Origin: Synechococcales cyanobacterium PMM_0003
GTDB taxonomy: Bacteria; Cyanobacteriota; Cyanobacteriia; Pseudanabaenales; Pseudanabaenaceae
NCBI GenBank assembly: GCA_949128015.1
Contig: CASBRC010000195.1
Location: 1 to 8,977 of the forward strand
Direction of reading: 5' to 3'
Length of the DNA: 8,977 nucleotides
Below, one piece after another: positions 5,762 to 8,977 of the stretch. The notes beneath the pieces were generated by a model. It ran no database searches, had not been told where the DNA came from, and saw only the letters and a program-made list of their open reading frames with translations. The first letter of the stretch is position 1, and every line of letters starts with the position of its first letter. Both the position numbers and the translations under genes were made by a program.

Positions 5762-5804
5762 ATTGATATTAAATGTGTGAATTGATAACACTTTTAATAT
5801 CAAT
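5762..5804. repeat. AT-rich inverted repeat in the amidase / DUF6464 divergent region
   Basis: Arms at 5762-5778 (ATTGATATTAAATGTGT) and 5788-5804 match at 16 of 17 positions around the 9-nt spacer GAATTGATA. It begins 4 bp upstream of the chosen amidase start, so it could be a large operator or a hairpin in the amidase 5' leader. There is no T-run placing it as a terminator, and the neighbouring genes are divergent, so none is needed there. Confidence 0.75.
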
Positions 5805-5880
5805 GTTGGGTTTCCCTTTAGTGTAAATTGTAGTAAAATTGACGATCTCCACATGATGTGACAAACATCTTCCGAGTCAA

Positions 5881-5898
5881 AATTTGTGATCGCAAATT
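5881..5898. promoter_or_regulatory. Near-palindrome upstream of the DUF6464 gene, possible operator
   Basis: AATTTGTGATCGCAAATT is an 18-bp palindrome apart from one mismatched pair. It lies 23 bp before the ATG of the DUF6464 gene. The TGTGA half resembles a CRP-type half-site, but the opposite half (TTGCGA when read on the other strand) does not complete that consensus. The regulator is unknown. Confidence 0.35.
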
Positions 5899-5921
5899 CT
5901 GACTATTAAACGACTAACTCT

Positions 5922-6272
5922 ATGGAAATATTGACAGTGCCGACAGAGGTGCATACCCTTTATCCTGAAAGCACCTTGGGTAAAATATATTTAGATTGGA
6001 CACCTCAACCAGGTGACTATATCGATTTTGAAGGCAAAACTTACACGATCTTAGAACGCCGCCATCGATATCAGTTTCGCAGAGGAAAATATAATTTATT
6101 TAGAGTTTTAGTATATGTTCAGCCAGCACCAGAAAATTTGGAAAGAAGTTTGGTTAATGGACGTTGGGTTATGGGAGACAGCAATTGTCGGTATAACGCT
6201 GGTTCGGAAATAATTCGCTGTGCGGTGAATCCTAATGGCCCATGTCAAGGCTGTTGCTTTTGGGAAGCATAA
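5922..6272 (+). CDS. DUF6464 family protein
   Basis: A 116-residue protein matching the cyanobacterial DUF6464 family in both conserved blocks. The N-terminal block reads TLGKIYLDWTPQPGDYIDFE and continues with an ILERRHRYQFRRGKYNL strand region. The C-terminal block is WVMGDSNCRYNAGSEIIRCA followed by NPNGPCQGCCFWE. The second block has five cysteines (two isolated, then C-x2-C-C), which suggests metal binding or disulfides, but no function is established. There is no signal peptide or membrane segment. The gene stands alone between a divergent amidase gene and a convergent outer-membrane protein gene, with its own terminator. No obvious Shine-Dalgarno sequence precedes the ATG; the start agrees with the family N-terminus. 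Confidence 0.88.
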   Translation: MEILTVPTEVHTLYPESTLGKIYLDWTPQPGDYIDFEGKTYTILERRHRYQFRRGKYNLFRVLVYVQPAPENLERSLVNGRWVMGDSNCRYNAGSEIIRCAVNPNGPCQGCCFWEA

Positions 6273-6301
6273 AAAAGGAGTCGCTTTGCGACTCCTTTTT
6301 T
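6271..6301. terminator. Bidirectional intrinsic terminator between convergent genes
   Basis: Perfect 8-bp stem GGAGTCGC (6277-6284) / GCGACTCC (6288-6295) with a TTT loop, flanked by six A and six T that can extend it. The A/T flanks supply a U-run in both directions, serving DUF6464 (plus) and the outer-membrane protein gene (minus). Confidence 0.92.
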
Positions 6302-6330
6302 ATAGTAATAGAGTTACAACTCTATTTTAT

Positions 6331-6831
6331 TTAGAATTGAAGACCAACACCTGCTTGGAGCGAAGTACCTGCTGAGCCGTTACTTTGACCATTGAATGGA
6401 ATCACAGCATTGCTATACAGTAATACGTTTTTGTTGACGCTAACTTCTACACCAGGTTGTAGAGCGAAGGCAGTCTGATCGCCTGTCAAGCTACCATTTC
6501 CACCAACTTTAAACGACGCACCCGCACCGAGATAAATATTAGTGCGATCGCCTACAGGTAAATCATAGGAAATAGTAGGGACGATGGAAGTGCCACCATT
6601 ACCAAAAAGAACAGAACTTCTTGCCGAAATAGGCACACCGTCAAATTTGTAGCGACCTGCTATGTTTGCACCAACTACAGAAGGATTTGTCGCAAAGCTT
6701 TGAAGAGAAATACCAGCACCCACATAGCTGCCAGGTAATTTTACTTCTTCGGCTGAGGCGATCGCACTAAAAGAGGTAAGAACAGAAGTTGCGATCGCAA
6801 CGCCTAAAGAGATTTTAGTAAGAGATTTCAT
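6331..6831 (-). CDS. Small outer-membrane beta-barrel protein
   Basis: A 166-residue protein starting MKSLTKISLGVAIATSVLTS, followed by FSAIASA-EE: a classic signal peptide with predicted cleavage after A-S-A (residue 27). The mature ~139 residues alternate polar and hydrophobic positions in short strands separated by Gly/Asn/Ser turns (YVGAGISLQSF, NIAGRYKF, TNIYLGAGASFKVGG, VLLYSNAVIPF), and the chain ends on LQAGVGLQF with a terminal Phe. These are hallmarks of an 8-stranded OmpA/OmpW-like barrel exported to the outer membrane. The exact family is uncertain. An in-frame ATG at 6921 would add 30 charged residues before the signal peptide; the start at 6831 is preferred because of the signal peptide and an AGGAA site 9 nt upstream. 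A tentative promoter TTGAAA-16-AACAAT lies at 6921-6894. Confidence 0.85.
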   Translation of the reverse strand: MKSLTKISLGVAIATSVLTSFSAIASAEEVKLPGSYVGAGISLQSFATNPSVVGANIAGRYKFDGVPISARSSVLFGNGGTSIVPTISYDLPVGDRTNIYLGAGASFKVGGNGSLTGDQTAFALQPGVEVSVNKNVLLYSNAVIPFNGQSNGSAGTSLQAGVGLQF

Positions 6832-6840
6832 GAGCTTGAT

Positions 6841-6845
6841 TTCCT
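6841..6845 (-). promoter_or_regulatory. Shine-Dalgarno site of the outer-membrane protein gene
   Basis: AGGAA on the minus strand, 9 nt before ATG 6831. It supports the signal-peptide start over the upstream in-frame ATGs. Confidence 0.6.
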
Positions 6846-6919
6846 GCATTGGTTTGCTGTTTGACATGCCTCTTTTGACTGGATGAAATTGGCATTGTTC
6901 CCGTTGTTCCTGAAGTTTC

Positions 6920-6962
6920 AAAAGTAGAGAAACTCAGTTACTGACTGAGTTTCTCTGCTTTT
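6920..6962. terminator. Long hairpin with A4/T4 flanks, second terminator-like element
   Basis: Arms 6920-6938 and 6944-6962 pair at 18 of 19 positions, and the nineteenth is a T/G wobble, around the 5-nt loop TACTG. The stem ends in AAAA on one side and TTTT on the other. It lies 49 bp beyond the oxidoreductase terminator on the minus strand and ahead of the outer-membrane protein gene, so it probably insulates that gene from read-through. Confidence 0.7.
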
Positions 6963-7011
6963 AAAGGATTTCTATCTCCCCATAATCATGCTAACGGGTG
7001 AGTCTTATTGG

Positions 7012-7072
7012 AGGAACTTATTAAAAAAGAGAGGCGGCACATCGTGCCGCCTCTCTTTTTTAATAAGTTCCT
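7012..7072. terminator. Perfect 29-bp-stem palindrome, terminator of the oxidoreductase gene
   Basis: The arms 7012-7040 and 7044-7072 are perfectly complementary over 29 bp with a 3-nt loop (ATC). The core is a GC-rich GAGAGGCGGCAC stem flanked by A6/T6, a standard intrinsic terminator. The outer 11 bp (AGGAACTTATT and its complement) extend it into the last three sense codons and stop of the oxidoreductase gene (complement of 7060-7071). The inner stem alone would terminate; the extension is unusual. Confidence 0.9.
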
Positions 7073-8106
7073 GCGATCGCAACTTCACGTAGTTGTAAAT
7101 CACAACTGCGCCAAACTTGACCATCAAGAGCCGTTTGTTCGATCAAACTCGCAAGACGCAAGGTTTTTAGGGCTTGATCACCGCCGACCGATGGCTGTTG
7201 TGTATCACGGACACATGCCACAAAATGTTCTAGCTCCGCATGAAGTGGCTCAATGTTGCTAGTGTGAACTTTTTCAATGAAGCCATCCTGACGATAGAGG
7301 ACTTGACCATAATCAGTTGTCCAGTTCGCTTTAGTTTGGCGATAAATCAAAATTTCGTTGTTTAGGAAATCCGACTCGGTCAGAGAGTTTGTGCAATGAG
7401 CCGTAATTGTACGTTTCTTGCGGTGCGTAACCTTACTAGCCGTGAGCGTAGCAATTACGCCACTTTCAAAACCGATTGTTGCCGTCACATAGTCAAGGTA
7501 TTCGGACTCAGGGGAAACGCGATTGCCATGGGCCGAAACACGCACGATTGGCGATGGCACTAACTCCAAAACTATATCAATATCGTGAATCATCAGATCA
7601 AATACGACCGATACATCGTTAGCCCTTTGCGAATAGGGACTCATGCGATCGGCTTCGATCGCCAAAATCGTCTCATGCTTTAAAACTTTGCTTAGCTCTT
7701 GGAAAGCAGGATTAAACCGTTCGATATGTCCAACTTGGAGAATCCGATTTTGTTCAGTGGCGGTTTTAACAAGGGATTCGGCTTCCTCGATTGTGGCTGC
7801 GATCGGCTTCTCAATTAGCACATGCACACCTGCCTTGAGACAAGTTGTGCCGACATCGTAATGCAATCTTGTGGGGACAGCGATACAGACTGCATCAACG
7901 AGGGGCAGAAGATCGCGATAATCTTCAAAATAAAGGACACGATGCTTATTGGCAGTATCTTGCCCACGTTCGACACTTACATCAGAAACACCAATAAGTT
8001 CTGCATCTTTGAGCAAGCTGAGCACCCTTGCATGATGCTGCCCCATATTACCGATACCTATAACACCAACCCTTATGGGATCGTGGAAATTCCGATTGGG
8101 GCTCAT
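7060..8106 (-). CDS. Gfo/Idh/MocA family NAD(P)-dependent oxidoreductase
   Basis: A 348-residue protein of normal family length. A Rossmann fold is marked by GVIGIGNMG (14-22) and the D in GVSDVS. The family motif EKPI is at 99-102, where the lysine is the usual catalytic residue. The second domain carries GHIERFNPAF (126-135) and DLMIHDIDIVL (D170, H174, D175), where the histidine is the other likely catalytic residue. Relatives oxidise or reduce hydroxyl groups on sugars, including UDP-sugars for surface polysaccharides. The GHIERFNPAF block resembles WlbA-like enzymes, but the substrate cannot be read from the sequence. The frame extends to a GTG at 8115; ATG 8106 is preferred, with GAGGAG just upstream although very close. 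Hairpins on both sides suggest it is transcribed alone. Confidence 0.92.
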   Translation of the reverse strand: MSPNRNFHDPIRVGVIGIGNMGQHHARVLSLLKDAELIGVSDVSVERGQDTANKHRVLYFEDYRDLLPLVDAVCIAVPTRLHYDVGTTCLKAGVHVLIEKPIAATIEEAESLVKTATEQNRILQVGHIERFNPAFQELSKVLKHETILAIEADRMSPYSQRANDVSVVFDLMIHDIDIVLELVPSPIVRVSAHGNRVSPESEYLDYVTATIGFESGVIATLTASKVTHRKKRTITAHCTNSLTESDFLNNEILIYRQTKANWTTDYGQVLYRQDGFIEKVHTSNIEPLHAELEHFVACVRDTQQPSVGGDQALKTLRLASLIEQTALDGQVWRSCDLQLREVAIAGTY

Positions 8107-8115
8107 ACTCCTCAC

Positions 8116-8139
8116 ACACGCTCAGTAAACACGCTCAGT
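8116..8139 (-). repeat. 11-bp direct repeat just upstream of the oxidoreductase
   Basis: ACACGCTCAGT occurs at 8116-8126 and 8129-8139, a 13-bp period. It sits in the 5' leader or promoter of the oxidoreductase gene and could be a paired operator or a replication-slippage duplication. Confidence 0.6.
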
Positions 8140-8184
8140 TTGTCCAAAATCGTAACATGGATGCATAACGCTTTGCGCTTAACT

Positions 8185-8223
8185 ATTTACCAGAAAGCAC
8201 CCTGCGGGTGCTTTCTGGTAAAT
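8185..8223 (-). terminator. Perfect 18-bp hairpin after ppc, without a T-run
   Basis: Arms 8185-8202 (ATTTACCAGAAAGCACCC) and 8206-8223 are perfectly complementary, with the loop TGC. It begins 2 bp after the ppc stop codon. No T-run follows on the minus strand, so it may terminate in an unusual way or protect the mRNA 3' end. Confidence 0.75.
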
Positions 8224-8225
8224 GA

Positions 8226-8977
8226 TCAACCTGTATTTCTCATACCAGCAGCAATGCCATTGATCGTGAGTAATGCGCCGCGCAATAGTTCATTTTTGGA
8301 ATAGCGCGATCGCAAATCGACAGTATCAGGACGGTGTTGGCGTAAGCGCTTGAGCAATGATGCTTGGATAAAACCAAGTGGCACAATCGACCCATTACGC
8401 AACTGTACCGATCGCTGAAGATCGCGATCGCTATCCAGCATTTGCTTTTGTCCAGTGATCGATTGGATCACATTAAGGGTGCGTTGATACTCGTCATGAA
8501 TCTCCGCAAATATATCTACAAAAGCTTCTTCATAGCCTTCTCTGGTTAGCTCCCGCATGTAGTGGTGAGCGATTTGCAAATCGGTTTTCGCAAGGGTCAT
8601 CTCCACCCGCGAGATTGCGGTTTTAAAGAATGGCCATTTGCTATAGAAATATTGCAACAGCGATAGGTGACCTTCAGGATTTTGTTGTAAGAATTCCTCA
8701 AGGGCAGCCCCGATGCCATACCAAGACGGCAATAAAAAGCGGCTCTGTGTCCAACTAAATACCCAAGGAATAGCCCTGAGGCTTGCTAGATCGCGCTTAC
8801 CTGCCCGTCTCGCAGGTCGCGAACTAATTTGTAATTGGCTGATTTCTTCGATCGGCGTGACTTGATGAAAAAATTCAACCAGATTGGGCTGCTCGTATAT
8901 TAACTGACGATAAACGTGGCGCGATCGCACCGAAATGCTTTCCATCGTATCCAGCCAGCAGTCGAGAGTATCGGTAC
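8226..8977 (-). CDS. ppc: Phosphoenolpyruvate carboxylase, C-terminal quarter (5' end outside window)
   Basis: The frame is open to the right edge, giving 249 residues of a protein that is about 1000 residues in full. The segment matches the PEPC C-terminus: [20 protein letters not shown], then [20 protein letters not shown], then [20 protein letters not shown] with [12 protein letters not shown]. It ends [15 protein letters not shown], where the terminal NTG is the conserved end that completes the active-site and inhibitor region. PEPC adds bicarbonate to phosphoenolpyruvate to make oxaloacetate, the main anaplerotic carbon-fixing step in cyanobacteria, in the cytoplasm. The ATG at 8945 is internal: codons upstream continue with LDCWLDT, as in other PEPCs. 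The 3' end is intact and followed by a hairpin. Confidence 0.97.
   Translation of the reverse strand, partial: TDTLDCWLDTMESISVRSRHVYRQLIYEQPNLVEFFHQVTPIEEISQLQISSRPARRAGKRDLASLRAIPWVFSWTQSRFLLPSWYGIGAALEEFLQQNPEGHLSLLQYFYSKWPFFKTAISRVEMTLAKTDLQIAHHYMRELTREGYEEAFVDIFAEIHDEYQRTLNVIQSITGQKQMLDSDRDLQRSVQLRNGSIVPLGFIQASLLKRLRQHRPDTVDLRSRYSKNELLRGALLTINGIAAGMRNTG

Noticed and set aside
7008..7262. Plus-strand open frame of 84 codons over the palindrome and oxidoreductase 3' end
   Set aside because: It begins inside the terminator stem and runs antisense through a clear oxidoreductase gene; the protein has no family features.
7822..8304. Plus-strand 160-codon open frame
   Set aside because: It is antisense to the oxidoreductase and ppc ends and reads through the 8185-8223 hairpin; no recognisable domain.
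8943..8945. ATG as the start of a 239-residue protein at the right edge
   Set aside because: The frame continues upstream with PEPC-like codons to the window edge, so the ATG is an internal methionine.

Overview
The window is chromosomal DNA from a cyanobacterium, most likely a moderately AT-rich filamentous or unicellular lineage of the Pseudanabaena type (the genus is a guess). The evidence is roughly 20 copies of the HIP1 octamer GCGATCGC spread over coding and non-coding DNA, a single-helix high-light-inducible chlorophyll-binding protein, a DUF6464 protein (a cyanobacterial family), a pentapeptide-repeat protein and a PilB/GspE-type ATPase. No transposase, integrase, RNA gene, CRISPR array or replication origin was seen.

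Positions 1-1872 form a small toxin-antitoxin island in decay. It starts with the 3' end of a MazE-like antitoxin gene that overlaps an intact MazF/PemK-type toxin gene. Next is a complete DUF433 + DUF5615 pair (a VapBC-like arrangement), then the broken remains of at least one more module. A ~100-bp imperfect direct repeat lies on either side of the DUF433/DUF5615 pair. The upstream copy carries the last codons of a second, lost DUF5615 gene, so the island appears to have been a tandem array that was rearranged.

Positions 1873-4747 hold a divergent pair: a compact 550-residue PilB/GspE-family ATPase on the minus strand and a 36-unit pentapeptide-repeat protein on the plus strand. A short hli gene follows, with a near-consensus HLR1 (RpaB-binding) element just upstream and a textbook intrinsic terminator just downstream.

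Positions 4754-6303 hold another divergent pair: a membrane-anchored N-acetylmuramoyl-L-alanine amidase (minus) and a DUF6464 protein (plus). Their shared upstream region contains a large AT-rich inverted repeat and a smaller near-palindrome. The DUF6464 gene converges on an outer-membrane beta-barrel protein gene (minus), and a bidirectional terminator lies between them.

Positions 6331-8977 are all on the minus strand. In order of transcription they are the C-terminal quarter of phosphoenolpyruvate carboxylase (the gene runs off the right edge), a Gfo/Idh/MocA oxidoreductase, and the small outer-membrane protein. Each junction carries an unusually long, nearly perfect hairpin: an 18-bp stem, a 29-bp stem that swallows the oxidoreductase stop codon, and a 19-bp stem. 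These genes therefore look like separate transcription units and not one operon. The genes outside the island are ordinary housekeeping or envelope genes. The most unusual material is the recombination scar in the toxin-antitoxin island and the set of long palindromes.
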